64,000 bases of DNA from an uncultured Lachnospiraceae bacterium (GCA_947626415.1 CANQSA010000010.1:19916-83915); one strand, 5' to 3'. Shown: positions 44,881-54,489, counted from the first letter of the stretch. Numbers and translations: made by a program. Notes: generated from the letters alone by a model not told the origin.

Positions 44881-46014
44881 CTATTGCACCTTGATTCCCC
44901 GGGAGACAGACAAAACCAATCCCATTTCCGCCAGCAAAAACAAAATAGAGGTTCCGCCGTAGCTGATAAACGGCAGCGTAACGCCTGTATTGGGAATGGT
45001 ATTTGTTACAACGGCAATATTTAAGATTACCTGCAGCGCTATATGTCCCATCACGCCAACTACCAGTAAAGCGCTGAACAGATTCGGCGCATTGTTGGCA
45101 ATGATCATGAACCGCCAAAGCATGAATAAAAAGAGCAGAATAACGCAGACAGCACCAAACAGGCCCAGTTCTTCACAGATGATCGTAAAGATCATGTCGT
45201 TCTGCGCTTCGGGGATAAAGCCCATTTTCTGCAGACTCTGCCCCAGTCCTTTTCCGAAGATCCCGCCGGAGCCGATCGCATACAGGCCCTGCAGCACCTG
45301 AAATCCGCCGTCCTGCGGATAAAGTTCCGGATTTTTCCAGACTTCGATCCGCGTCATACGGAAACCGCTGCCAAACATGATAAAAGCCAGAATCCCCACT
45401 ACGGCAACGCCCGCTATCACCAGAAACGGTTTATATTTCGGGCTGGCGACAAACAGCATGATAAACGCGATTCCCATAATGATGATTGCCGTACTCAGAT
45501 TTTCCGTTACGACTGCCACGGCAGCAACCGCAGGCAGGATCAGCACAAAGATTTTCACCAGGTTTTTCCAGTCCGAAATCTTTCCGGCTGTTTTACTGAT
45601 GATAAACGCGAGGAAAATGATAACCGCCAGCTTTACAAATTCCGCCGGCTGCACGCTGGTTACGCCCAGATTCAGCCAGCGTCTCGCGCCATTGGCCTCA
45701 TATCCCAGCGGCGTCAGTACCAGCAGCACAGATAAGATCGATACGACATAGATCGGAAATGCCAGCTTTTCGATCCGCTCATATCCAAACCAAATGACAA
45801 AAGCCATTCCGGCCAGTCCTAAGATCGTGGCAAAAATCTGTTTATTTAAGTAATAGCTTCCGCTCCCGAATTTCAGCTGCGCTGTATAGGAACTGGTGCT
45901 GTAAAGCATAACAAGTCCAAAGCACAGCAGAAAGATAATGATGAACAGCAGACTGTAATCAAAAAATCTTCCGCTTTTTGTTTTATGGATCCTGGTCTTT
46001 TGCCTTTTTGCCAT
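44881..46014 (-). CDS. ftsW: Septal SEDS glycosyltransferase FtsW
   Basis: SEDS-family peptidoglycan polymerase of the divisome, 377 aa with ~10 helices. Seen: FDYSLLFIIIFLLCFGLVMLYS, GARRWLNLG, VQPAEFVKLAVI, the lipid-II-binding GIFGKGLGQSLQKMGFIPEAQNDMIF region and PFISYGGTS. The ATG at 46014 lies after AAGGAACGG; upstream codons overlap murD. It pairs with the class B PBPs encoded upstream. Confidence 0.94.
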   Translation of the reverse strand: MAKRQKTRIHKTKSGRFFDYSLLFIIIFLLCFGLVMLYSTSSYTAQLKFGSGSYYLNKQIFATILGLAGMAFVIWFGYERIEKLAFPIYVVSILSVLLVLTPLGYEANGARRWLNLGVTSVQPAEFVKLAVIIFLAFIISKTAGKISDWKNLVKIFVLILPAVAAVAVVTENLSTAIIIMGIAFIMLFVASPKYKPFLVIAGVAVVGILAFIMFGSGFRMTRIEVWKNPELYPQDGGFQVLQGLYAIGSGGIFGKGLGQSLQKMGFIPEAQNDMIFTIICEELGLFGAVCVILLFLFMLWRFMIIANNAPNLFSALLVVGVMGHIALQVILNIAVVTNTIPNTGVTLPFISYGGTSILFLLAEMGLVLSVSRGIKVQ

Positions 46015-46030
46015 ATCCGTTCCTTTCTGT

Positions 46031-47386
46031 CTAAAGCGCATTTACATATTCTTTAAACAATTTTCCTCTTTCTTCATAGCTTTTAAACATATCCCAGCTT
46101 GCGCACGCCGGCGACAGCAATACCGCTTCTCCGTCTTTCGCTTCCTTTGCGCAGAACGCCACCGCGTCCTGTAACGAATCCGTCATTACAATTTCCGTAA
46201 ATCCCTGTTTCCTTGCGGCCGCTGCGATCTTATCTTTTGTCGCGCCCAGAAGAACCAGCTTTTTGATCGTGGTCCCAAAGGTCGCGATCCAATCGTCATA
46301 ATCGGACCCCTTGTCATATCCGCCCGCGATCAGATAGGTCGGACGGCTCATTGCCTTTACCGCCTGAATCGAGGCGTCCGTATTGGTTCCCTTGGAATCA
46401 TTGTAATACATGACGCCGTTCTTGGTTGCCACATATTCGATCCGGTGCTCTACGGCCCGAAATGTATGGATAACCTGACGGATTACTTCCATCGGTACTC
46501 CCATATGCCGCGTGATCAAAACAGCTGCCAGCACATTTTCCACATTATGCATACCCACCAGATTCATCTCATCCACAGCCAGGATCCGTTCGGGGATTCC
46601 GTTTTCCGCATAATACAGAACGCCGTCCTCATAATACGCGCCGTTTTCCAGTCTGCGCCTGCTGCTGAAATAACAGATCTGCGCCCGGATACCGGAAGCA
46701 GCCGCCCGCAGCCTTTCGTCTTCATAATTTAAAACACAGTAATCATCCGGCGTCTGATTCTTCGTCACGGAAAGCTTTACTGCCGTATAATTTTCCATCG
46801 TATAGTGCCGGTTTAAGTGATCCGGCGTAATATTCAGGATCGCGGACACCACGGGATGAAACGTATGAATGGATTCCAGCTGGAAGCTGCTGATCTCCGC
46901 GGCCGTCACCGACTGTTCCGTCATATCCAGAGCCACAGAGGTATAGGAAATCCCGATATTCCCCACTACAAAGGTACTGTCATAATAAGCTTTGAAAATC
47001 TCACCTGTCAGGGCAGTCGTCGTCGTTTTTCCGTTTGTCCCGGTAATCGCGGCCACTCTCCCGGCTCCGCATACATAAGCCAGTTCCACTTCTCCCCAGA
47101 TCGGCACGCCCTGTTCGCGTACCCGATTGACAAACGGCGCGTCAATGGCGATCCCGGGGCTTAACACCATGAGATCGGCGCAATTGATCACAGCCTGCGG
47201 CAGTTCGCCCAATACGACTTCCGTCTGGGGATCCTCTCCGAGTTTCTGCAGGATATCCTCCCGATTTAATTTTTCATTGCTGTCATAGACAATGACAGCC
47301 GCTCCTTTTTTCAGCAAAAGCTTTGCCGCACCGATTCCGCTGATGCCGCTCCCTGCCACCAGGCAGGTCATATGATTAAAATCCAT
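46031..47386 (-). CDS. murD: UDP-N-acetylmuramoyl-L-alanine--D-glutamate ligase
   Basis: ATP-dependent ligase adding D-Glu to UDP-MurNAc-L-Ala, 451 aa. Seen: GSGISGIGAAKLL, ATP-binding ITGTNGKTTTTALT, NITPDHLNRH, VEHRIEYV, NDSKGTNTDA and LLSPACASWDMFKSYEERG. The start at 47386 follows AAGGATGG; the ATG 12 nt earlier is too near that site. Confidence 0.96.
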   Translation of the reverse strand: MDFNHMTCLVAGSGISGIGAAKLLLKKGAAVIVYDSNEKLNREDILQKLGEDPQTEVVLGELPQAVINCADLMVLSPGIAIDAPFVNRVREQGVPIWGEVELAYVCGAGRVAAITGTNGKTTTTALTGEIFKAYYDSTFVVGNIGISYTSVALDMTEQSVTAAEISSFQLESIHTFHPVVSAILNITPDHLNRHYTMENYTAVKLSVTKNQTPDDYCVLNYEDERLRAAASGIRAQICYFSSRRRLENGAYYEDGVLYYAENGIPERILAVDEMNLVGMHNVENVLAAVLITRHMGVPMEVIRQVIHTFRAVEHRIEYVATKNGVMYYNDSKGTNTDASIQAVKAMSRPTYLIAGGYDKGSDYDDWIATFGTTIKKLVLLGATKDKIAAAARKQGFTEIVMTDSLQDAVAFCAKEAKDGEAVLLSPACASWDMFKSYEERGKLFKEYVNAL

Positions 47387-47408
47387 TTTTATTTCCATCC
47401 TTATGCTG

Positions 47409-48365
47409 CTATATTGCCAGATATGCGATCAGGCATAAGATTGCCGTAATAATGGCAAATGCCGCCACAACCTGCGTTTCCGCGTACCCGCAGAGTTCAA
47501 AATGATGATGGATGGGCGCCATCTTAAACAGCCGTTTTCCGTGAGTCAGTTTAAAATAAACGACCTGCAGGATTACCGAGATCACTTCGATCAAATAAAT
47601 AAACGCCACCATCAGCAAAAAGATCGGCATTCTCAATACCATTGCGGTTCCGGCGACAAAGCCGCCTAACGCCAGAGAACCGGTATCTCCCATAAACACC
47701 CGCGCGGGATGCACGTTAAACAGGAAAAATCCCAAAAGCGCGCCTACAACAGCACCGTTCATCGGTACGATATTGCTGCCCGCGATCAGAGCGATCACGG
47801 AAAAGAAAACGGCAATGATCAGCGTTACGCCGGTTGCCAGTCCGTCCAGTCCGTCTGTCAGATTCGCGCCATTTACGGTACCTACGATCACGATGAACAC
47901 AAACGGAATAAACAGAACGCCCAAATCCCAGGTCTGCCCGCCGGTAAACGGAATGATCACTTCGGTTCCCACATCCGTATACTGCAGCAGATAAAAAATG
48001 AACAAACCGGTCACAATGATCTGCAGCAGCATTTTCTGCCAGGCGCGCAGTCCCAGATTCCGCTTCATCACGACCTTGATATAGTCATCCAGAAAACCGA
48101 TCAGACCAAACCCCAGCGTCAGGAACAGGATTGGAAGGATTTCCGTATGCGCTTTAACAAAAATCAGGCTGGTGATCGTCACGCTGCAGAGAATGACCAG
48201 ACCGCCCATCGTAGGCGTCCCGCTTTTGCTCTTATGCGCCTCCGGTCCTTCTTCCCGGATATACTGTCCGAATTTCAGTTTCTTTAAAAGCGGGATCACA
48301 ATCGGGCACAAAACCACGCTGATCCCAAAAGCGATTAAAATCGCGCTGACAAATTCCGTGTTCAT
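47409..48365 (-). CDS. mraY: Phospho-N-acetylmuramoyl-pentapeptide transferase
   Basis: Integral membrane enzyme that makes lipid I, 318 aa, ten helices. Catalytic Asp motifs: FLDDYIKV, NLTDGLDGLA and FMGDTGSLALGG, plus HHHFELCG near the end. In the wall cluster between murD and the PBP genes. Confidence 0.96.
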   Translation of the reverse strand: MNTEFVSAILIAFGISVVLCPIVIPLLKKLKFGQYIREEGPEAHKSKSGTPTMGGLVILCSVTITSLIFVKAHTEILPILFLTLGFGLIGFLDDYIKVVMKRNLGLRAWQKMLLQIIVTGLFIFYLLQYTDVGTEVIIPFTGGQTWDLGVLFIPFVFIVIVGTVNGANLTDGLDGLATGVTLIIAVFFSVIALIAGSNIVPMNGAVVGALLGFFLFNVHPARVFMGDTGSLALGGFVAGTAMVLRMPIFLLMVAFIYLIEVISVILQVVYFKLTHGKRLFKMAPIHHHFELCGYAETQVVAAFAIITAILCLIAYLAI

Positions 48366-48382
48366 ATTGAATACTCCTTCAT

Positions 48383-50122
48383 TTATTCTTCTGTCGTAAC
48401 CTCCTGCTGCGGGATTCCCAGATAAGGCAGGATATTTTCATATAATTCCCGAATCATAGGCGCCGCAACGGTTCCGCCGTAATAAACGCCCTCCGGCTCG
48501 TCGATAATACCGATCGCGACCACCGAAGGATTGTCGGCAGGCGCAAAGCCGATATAAGAAGAAATGTATTTATGCGCGCTTCGCGGCAGCTTCTGCGAGG
48601 TAGCGGTTTTTCCCCCAATGGAGAACCCTTCTATCTTGCCGTTTTTCCCCGTTCCTTCCGACACAACCTGTTCCAAAATATACCGCATGGTTTCAGAGGT
48701 GTCAAGAGAAATCACATTGCTTTCCGTCGGATAGGAAAATGTTTCCACCGTATTTCCATCGCCGTCTTTCGCGCACACTCCAAAATGAGGTGTAACCAGC
48801 GTACCGCCGTTAATCACCGCGCTGACCGCGCGCAGCAGCTGCATGGGCGTGATCTGAAAAGACTGCCCAAAGGACATAGTGGCCAGCTCTACCGGTCCCA
48901 CATTTTCCTGCTTATGAATAATCGTCGCCGCCTCGCCGGGCAGATCCACGCCGGTCCGGTTCAACAGTCCCAGTTTCCGAAAATACAGATACATTTTTTC
49001 CACGCCGACCCGTTCTCCCACTGTCATAAAAACAGGATTGCAGGAGTTCATGGTCGCCTGCAGAAAGGTCTCCGCCCCATGCCCTGTTGTCTTATGGCAG
49101 CGGATCCTGCGGTCCTCCACGATTTTATACCCGGGGCAGGAAAACGTACTGTTGATATTGACAACTTTTTCCTCCAGGCCCGCGGTTGCCGTAATAATCT
49201 TAAAGGTGGAACCCGGCTCATAGGTATCATTGATACTCTGATTCCGCCACATCTGATTCAGCAGGTTCTGTTTTTCCTTTTCATCAGCGGGTTCCGTCTC
49301 AATATTCAGTTCATATGGGGTATTCAGATTAAATTCCGGGGCGTTTACCATTGCCAGGATCTCTCCGTTTTGCGGATTCATGACAATGATGGAAACATAA
49401 TTGGCGGATTTGGCTTCCAGTGTTTTATACGCGATCTGCTGCGCGTATTTCTGGATATTGTAATCGAGACTGACATACACGTCATATCCGGCCTGCGATT
49501 CTTCCCTGACTTCTCTCGCGCCCTCCAGCTCTACGCCGCGGGCATCGGTCAGCGTCAGGATCGTTCCGTCTTTTCCTTTCAGCCAATCCTCATATTCCAC
49601 TTCCAGTCCGATGATCCCCTGATTATCCGCACCGGTAAACCCCAATACCTTTGACGCCAGGTTATCGTATGGATAATATCGCTTATAATCCTCATCCACC
49701 TTCACGCCGGCATAGTCATAAGCCCGGATCCGGTCTCCGACTTCTTTATCCACATTGGATTTGATTCGTTCCCGGGAGCTTTTCTTTTCCACTTTTTTCC
49801 GGACTTCCGCTTCCTCCAGCTGCAGTTCCTTTGTCAGCATGGAGATTACTTTTTCCGGTTCTTCAACCTGATTGTATATGACTGAGACGGTACAGACTGT
49901 CCGGTTTGACGCCAATTCGACGCCGTTGGCATCCATGATCCTGCCGCGCGCCGCTTTGATCCTGCGCTCTCTCTGGTGCAGTTCCTCTGCCTGAAGTGTG
50001 TAATATTCCTTGCATACGATCATAAGATATGCCAGTCTTACCAGGATCAGAATGACTGCCAGCAGAAACGCCGCCATCATAAACAATATCTTTTTTCGGT
50101 TATAGGTTCGGAAGATCGCCAT
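48383..50122 (-). CDS. Class B penicillin-binding protein (FtsI/SpoVD-type)
   Basis: Membrane-anchored transpeptidase, 579 aa: N-terminal helix (ILFMMAAFLLAVILILVRLAYLM), PBP dimer domain, then the transpeptidase with SxxK GSTFKIIT, SxN MNSCNP and a third motif reading GGKTATSQ instead of the usual KTGT. No PASTA domain. One of two tandem class B PBPs; by analogy one serves vegetative division (FtsI) and the other the spore cortex (SpoVD), but the sequence alone does not tell which. Confidence 0.9.
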   Translation of the reverse strand: MAIFRTYNRKKILFMMAAFLLAVILILVRLAYLMIVCKEYYTLQAEELHQRERRIKAARGRIMDANGVELASNRTVCTVSVIYNQVEEPEKVISMLTKELQLEEAEVRKKVEKKSSRERIKSNVDKEVGDRIRAYDYAGVKVDEDYKRYYPYDNLASKVLGFTGADNQGIIGLEVEYEDWLKGKDGTILTLTDARGVELEGAREVREESQAGYDVYVSLDYNIQKYAQQIAYKTLEAKSANYVSIIVMNPQNGEILAMVNAPEFNLNTPYELNIETEPADEKEKQNLLNQMWRNQSINDTYEPGSTFKIITATAGLEEKVVNINSTFSCPGYKIVEDRRIRCHKTTGHGAETFLQATMNSCNPVFMTVGERVGVEKMYLYFRKLGLLNRTGVDLPGEAATIIHKQENVGPVELATMSFGQSFQITPMQLLRAVSAVINGGTLVTPHFGVCAKDGDGNTVETFSYPTESNVISLDTSETMRYILEQVVSEGTGKNGKIEGFSIGGKTATSQKLPRSAHKYISSYIGFAPADNPSVVAIGIIDEPEGVYYGGTVAAPMIRELYENILPYLGIPQQEVTTEE

Positions 50123-50197
50123 ATTTGCTGTCCTGTTGTTTCTTCCATACTACTATATTTCCGATTGATATAGCTTATACCAAACAATCCGGATTCT

Positions 50198-52174
50198 CTA
50201 CTGCGCTGCCGTCGTAGTTTCCTTCTCTGCGGCAGTCGTTTCTTCCGTATAACCGCCCTCCGGATCCTGCAGTCCCACATCGGGGATCTCCGGTTTTTTA
50301 TCATAGGCGTCAGTCAGTTTACTGTTATTTTTATCCTTTGTATCTGTTTTGAAAATATTCATATAGGGAAGGACTTCTTCCATAATATTATGGAACAGCT
50401 GCGCCGCTTTACCGGAATCATCCGGATTCTTTTTCGGCGTATCGATCACTACATAACATACGACTTCCGGATCGTCATAAGGTACGCTGCCGATAAAAGA
50501 CAGTACATATTGATTATTTCCACGGGGCAGTTTTTCCGCCGTACCGGTCTTGCCTGCCACTTCATAGCCGTCGATCGCCGCTTTGGCGCCGGTACCTTTT
50601 GTTACAACGGTACGAAGCGCTTCATTGATAAATTTGGACGTAGTCGGCGTAACCGTCTGCTTCACTACATCATCCGCCACATTTTCCACCAGTCCGCCGT
50701 TAACCGTATTGACCCGGCTGACCAGATGCGGCGTATAATAATTCCCGCCATTGACCAGAGAACAATAGCCGGCCGCGATCTGCAGCATATTGACCGTAAA
50801 ATTCTGTCCGAAAGAATTGGTCGCCAGGGTTACATCACTGATATTATCCGCACTGTATAAAATACCGCTGGCTTCTCCTTTCAAATCGATCCCGGTCTTT
50901 AATCCAAACCCAAACCGGCTCTGATAGGTGCTGAAAATATTCGCTCCTACCTTCAGTCCGATCTGCATCAGCGCGTCATTACAGGAACTGGTGATACTTT
51001 GCTGCAGCGTAATCTTTCCATGTCCTTCATGGTCGCTGCAGCTGATATGTCTTTTGCCGACTGTTTCGCCGCCGTCGCAGAGGAAGGTATCGCTTTCCTT
51101 CACTTTTCCTTCTTCCAGAGCCATAGCAACGGTAAACGGCTTCATCGTGGAGCCCGGTTCAAAGGTATTGCTGATACATTCGTTCCGCCACATCTGATTC
51201 AGGGCGTCCAGCTTTTCCTCGTCATTCATGGCCGCGATCTGTTTCTTACTGTACATCGTACTCAGGTCACGGGGGTTATTCAGATTATAGGTCTCGTCGT
51301 TCGCCATAGCCAGAATTGCGCCTGTATCGGGATTCATTACCAGCACGGATATGCTTTGCGCCTTCTCCGTCTTGTTGAATTCCGCCAGTTTCTTTTCTAC
51401 GATCTGCTGAATCATGATATCCAGCGTGGAATTGACCTGGTTGCCGTCAACAGCAGGCTTTGTAATTTCTTCTGTTGTATTGTCATCGTTCACATAACTG
51501 AAGGTTCTGCCGTTAATTCCATTTAACGTATCGCAGTAGTAACCCTCCAGTCCCCAGTCGGCATGGTTTCCGTCATAGGTAAAACCCAGAACCGTGGAAG
51601 CCAGCGTATCATAGGGATATTTCCGCTTATATTCCTCTTCAAACCAGACGCCCTTGATAAACGGATTGTTTTTCGTATCTGCCTGCAGCTGCTTAAATGG
51701 TTCGATCTGGCTGTATTCCAGCTGTTTGAGCATGACCACATAGCTGCTCTGGCTGCGTTCCTTAATGACCGCATGCAGTTCATCCGCTTTCAGGTCCGGA
51801 AAGCACTGAACCAGCGCGCTGACCGTCGGTTCCTCATACCGCTCATCATCCAGAATGACTTTCGGATCCAGGATCAGATTATATACTTTGATGCTGGTAG
51901 CCAGAATATTGCCATTGCAGTCCAGGATATCCCCGCGCTTATACGGGATCACTTTGCTGGCTGACTGCTGTTGATCCAATACCTGAATCGTATATTTATC
52001 TCCGCTTTCAAAATGAATATAAGAAATGATTCCGCTTAACGCAAACAAAAGCAGCACAATTATAATAAATGTAACTGCCAGTTTGGATCTCATTTTTCGA
52101 TTGAATCTCCCGCGCACTGCATGTTTTCGCGGATTCCGCTCTTTCTGCACACGCTCCTTTTCCTGTCCTGCCAA
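50198..52174 (-). CDS. Class B penicillin-binding protein (FtsI/SpoVD-type)
   Basis: Second tandem transpeptidase, 658 aa. N-terminal helix FIIIVLLLFALSGIISYI; motifs SxxK GSTMKPFT, SxN TSSCND and KTG VAGKTGTAEKLP are all canonical. A long Thr/Glu/Lys-rich C-terminal tail replaces PASTA domains. TTG start at 52174 after AGGTGAGAC. It begins 13 bp after ftsL, so it is the closer candidate for FtsI proper. Confidence 0.9.
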   Translation of the reverse strand: MAGQEKERVQKERNPRKHAVRGRFNRKMRSKLAVTFIIIVLLLFALSGIISYIHFESGDKYTIQVLDQQQSASKVIPYKRGDILDCNGNILATSIKVYNLILDPKVILDDERYEEPTVSALVQCFPDLKADELHAVIKERSQSSYVVMLKQLEYSQIEPFKQLQADTKNNPFIKGVWFEEEYKRKYPYDTLASTVLGFTYDGNHADWGLEGYYCDTLNGINGRTFSYVNDDNTTEEITKPAVDGNQVNSTLDIMIQQIVEKKLAEFNKTEKAQSISVLVMNPDTGAILAMANDETYNLNNPRDLSTMYSKKQIAAMNDEEKLDALNQMWRNECISNTFEPGSTMKPFTVAMALEEGKVKESDTFLCDGGETVGKRHISCSDHEGHGKITLQQSITSSCNDALMQIGLKVGANIFSTYQSRFGFGLKTGIDLKGEASGILYSADNISDVTLATNSFGQNFTVNMLQIAAGYCSLVNGGNYYTPHLVSRVNTVNGGLVENVADDVVKQTVTPTTSKFINEALRTVVTKGTGAKAAIDGYEVAGKTGTAEKLPRGNNQYVLSFIGSVPYDDPEVVCYVVIDTPKKNPDDSGKAAQLFHNIMEEVLPYMNIFKTDTKDKNNSKLTDAYDKKPEIPDVGLQDPEGGYTEETTAAEKETTTAAQ

Positions 52175-52187
52175 AGTCTCACCTGCT

Positions 52188-52688
52188 TTATGACGGTATA
52201 TTCCCCATTTGCTTCATGTATTCCCCATTCGATTTGTCATAGACCGTTACCTGGTCTCCGGTCGCTTCCACCATGCCCAGTTTCTGCTTTGCGACTTTAC
52301 GGATGTTCTCAATATCGATAAAGCTGTTGATGTCATAATCGATCGCGTCGTTCTGAACCGTCAGTTCCGCGATCTCGCTGTTTAAATGATTCAAAGCAAT
52401 GGTTTTTTCCGAAATTTTCGCTTCCGCATTCAGATATTGCACACACATGATCAGACAGAATACGACTGCTAATACCAGAAACAGCGCATATGCGCCGTTC
52501 ATCTGTAATGCTTTCTGTCGATTCCTGTATACATGCGAATCTGTCCTGGTTTTCGGTTTTCTCGCCCTTCCCGGAACCGGAACGACCGGCTGCTCCTTCG
52601 GCACCGCCGAATACCGCGTTCCCGCCAGGTTTCTCGCCGCATTCCCGGACGTATATGCTTCCAACCCCATATTCCGATATTCTCTCAT
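52188..52688 (-). CDS. ftsL: FtsL-like cell division protein
   Basis: A 166-aa bitopic protein: ~65-residue basic cytoplasmic part, one helix (AYALFLVLAVVFCLIMCVQYL, ~70-90), then a heptad-rich coiled coil (EKTIALNHLNSEIAELTVQND) and a C-terminal IRKVAKQKLGMV segment typical of FtsL. Position between rsmH and the PBP gene supports the name. The cytoplasmic part is longer than usual. Start at 52688 follows AGGAGTATAATT. Confidence 0.85.
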   Translation of the reverse strand: MREYRNMGLEAYTSGNAARNLAGTRYSAVPKEQPVVPVPGRARKPKTRTDSHVYRNRQKALQMNGAYALFLVLAVVFCLIMCVQYLNAEAKISEKTIALNHLNSEIAELTVQNDAIDYDINSFIDIENIRKVAKQKLGMVEATGDQVTVYDKSNGEYMKQMGNIPS

Positions 52689-52699
52689 AATTATACTCC

Positions 52700-53638
52700 T
52701 CACAGGCGGCGTTCAAACACCCTCAGTTTAGAACTTTTCGCCCTTTTATTTGCCTCAATCTCCCTTTGATCCGGTACGATTGGTTTTTTCGTGATCACAG
52801 TTCCTTTTGAAACCCTTCCGCATACGCAGACCGGAAAATCCGGCGGACAGATGCAGGGATTTTCATTTTCTCTGAATTTGTTTTTTACGATCCTATCTTC
52901 CAATGAATGAAATGTTATGACCGCCAGTCTCCCCCTGTCGTCTAACAAATCAATCATTGTATCGATAGAATCTTTTAATACTGCAAGCTCCTGGTTGAGC
53001 TCTATGCGAATTGCCTGAAACGTTTTCTTTGCCGGATGCCCTTGTGCCATTCTGACTTTCGCCGGAATGGCAGCTTTTATAATATAAATCAACTCCCCAG
53101 TTGTTTCTATTGTTTTGCGCTTCCGATATGCCACGATATGCTTTGCAATGTTTTTCGCGAATCTTTCTTCCCCGTAATCACGAATTATCTGAAATAATTC
53201 GGACTCGCTGTAATCATTGACGATATCCCTGGCTGTCTTCGGCTCTCTTGTATCCATCCGCATATCAAGCGGCACATCTTCCCGATAGGTAAATCCCCGT
53301 TCGGGATTGTCAAGCTGGTAGGAGGAAACTCCCAGATCCAGCAAAATGCCGTTTACATGGTGGATATTCTGTGCATCCAGTATCTGTCTGATCTTACTGT
53401 AGTTGCTTCGGACAATTGTAACTTGTTCTTGGAAAGGTTCCAATCGTTTTGTCGCCGCGGCGATCGCATCGCCGTCCTGATCAATTCCGATCAGCCTTCC
53501 GCTTTTCCCCAACATTCGGCACACTTCATAAGCATGTCCGGCTCCGCCCAATGTTCCGTCCACATAAATTCCCTCCGGCTTTATGGCAAGGCTCTCTATT
53601 GTCTCTTCCAACAAAACCGATTTATGCTCAAATTCCAT
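52700..53638 (-). CDS. rsmH: 16S rRNA (cytosine(1402)-N(4))-methyltransferase
   Basis: Methylates C1402 of 16S rRNA in the decoding centre, 312 aa. Seen: N-terminal [19 protein letters not shown] motif [35 protein letters not shown] block, and [12 protein letters not shown]. Second gene of the cluster, 51 bp after mraZ. Confidence 0.96.
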   Translation of the reverse strand: MEFEHKSVLLEETIESLAIKPEGIYVDGTLGGAGHAYEVCRMLGKSGRLIGIDQDGDAIAAATKRLEPFQEQVTIVRSNYSKIRQILDAQNIHHVNGILLDLGVSSYQLDNPERGFTYREDVPLDMRMDTREPKTARDIVNDYSESELFQIIRDYGEERFAKNIAKHIVAYRKRKTIETTGELIYIIKAAIPAKVRMAQGHPAKKTFQAIRIELNQELAVLKDSIDTMIDLLDDRGRLAVITFHSLEDRIVKNKFRENENPCICPPDFPVCVCGRVSKGTVITKKPIVPDQREIEANKRAKSSKLRVFERRL

Positions 53639-53689
53639 GGGGCTGCTCCTCTCATCGTGAAATCCGGCTGCAGGCTCGGGTTCCCTTCC

Positions 53690-54121
53690 TTAAATCCCCA
53701 GCTCTGCCATATGAGAAGCCATCTTGTCTACTTCGTCATCATCGTAGCTGCTGTTGCCTTCCCATCTGTCAGTATTCCAGATTTCAACTCTGCTGCCGAC
53801 ACCCGCTAATGTCACATCCTTTTCCAGTTCGGCAAACTCCCGTAAGCCGCCCGGAATCAGAATTCTTCCCTGTTTATCCACTTCTACCTGTCCTGCCCCT
53901 GCAAGAAAGAACCGGGAAAATCTGCGTGCTTCTTTGTCGGACAGTGGTAATGCTCTCAGTTTCTCCTCCAGTTTTTTCCAGTCTTCATCAGCAAATGCCC
54001 ATAAGCATCCATCCAGCCCTTTCGTTACCACAAATTCATCTCCCAGAGATTCGCGGAACTTGGCCGGTACGATCAATCTGCCCTTGGCATCTATGGAATG
54101 TTTGTACTCACCCATAAACAT
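53690..54121 (-). CDS. mraZ: Transcriptional regulator MraZ
   Basis: DNA-binding AbrB-fold regulator of the division/wall cluster, 143 aa, with two MraZ repeats: GEYKHSIDAKGRLIVPAKFRE-like and VEVDKQGRILIPGGLREFA. First gene of the cluster. Five GTGG/GTGT repeats at ~10-bp period lie between its promoter and start, fitting autoregulation. Confidence 0.95.
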   Translation of the reverse strand: MFMGEYKHSIDAKGRLIVPAKFRESLGDEFVVTKGLDGCLWAFADEDWKKLEEKLRALPLSDKEARRFSRFFLAGAGQVEVDKQGRILIPGGLREFAELEKDVTLAGVGSRVEIWNTDRWEGNSSYDDDEVDKMASHMAELGI

Positions 54122-54177
54122 GATTGCTGATATCCCTTCTGCCCTTTCGGTTCTGTGTCAATAGACCGGTAAATTTA

Positions 54178-54221
54178 CCACTTTATGACACATTTTCACC
54201 ACTTTGTACCACTTAATACAC
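54178..54221 (-). promoter_or_regulatory. MraZ-box repeat array
   Basis: On the minus strand five GTGG or GTGT cores, mostly within AAAGTGG contexts; on the plus strand the cores begin at 54178, 54188, 54199, 54209 and 54218 (spacing 10, 11, 10, 9). They match the AAAGTG(T/G) direct repeats bound by MraZ. The array begins at the -10 and covers the transcription start, so it should act as an operator. Confidence 0.75.
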
Positions 54222-54250
54222 ATTCTAAACCATCTCAGAATAAATTTCAA
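54222..54250 (-). promoter_or_regulatory. SigA-type promoter of the mraZ cluster
   Basis: Minus strand TTGAAA (54250-54245), 17-bp spacer, TAGAAT (54227-54222), ~100 bp upstream of the mraZ ATG. Confidence 0.75.
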
Positions 54251-54287
54251 GGACTTTTTTTAAAAAGCGAAGAAAAAAGCAAATAAA

Positions 54288-54323
54288 AAAAGGACTTTTC
54301 CGTTCATTTGGAAAAATCCTTTT
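54288..54323 (-). terminator. Rho-independent terminator after the Spo0E-like gene
   Basis: Stem AAAAGGATTTTTCC/GGAAAAGTCCTTTT with AAATGAAC loop, then TTTATTTGC on the minus strand, ~14 bp after the stop at 54337. Confidence 0.85.
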
Positions 54324-54336
54324 ACCCATCTTCTTT

Positions 54337-54489
54337 TTACAGTTCCAATGCGATGTAATCGTTGATCAGCCGATCCAATTCCCGGCTTCGCGTCAGCAGT
54401 TTTTCATGATCGACGGTCTGCTGTTCCAGTATCGCGTCCACTTCTTTTCTCTTCTCCTCAATCTGCGCTGTCAGTTCTTTCTTGTTCAT
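54337..54489 (-). CDS. Spo0E-like aspartyl-phosphate phosphatase (small)
   Basis: A 50-residue protein, translated by me from the minus strand. Two amphipathic helices surround the motif SRELDRLINDYI, close to the Spo0E signature SQELDxLI; N-terminus NKKELTAQIEEKRKEVD. Spo0E-type proteins dephosphorylate Spo0A~P and delay sporulation. ATG at 54489 with a perfect AGGAGG 6 bp upstream, and a terminator directly after the stop. It overlaps the 3' end of lgt by 32 nt in another frame. Family assignment rests on one short motif and size. Confidence 0.7.
   Translation of the reverse strand: MNKKELTAQIEEKRKEVDAILEQQTVDHEKLLTRSRELDRLINDYIALEL

Noticed and set aside
48572..49654. 360-codon open frame on the plus strand opposite a PBP gene
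   Set aside because: Antisense shadow of a well-supported transpeptidase gene; no start signal or recognisable domain.
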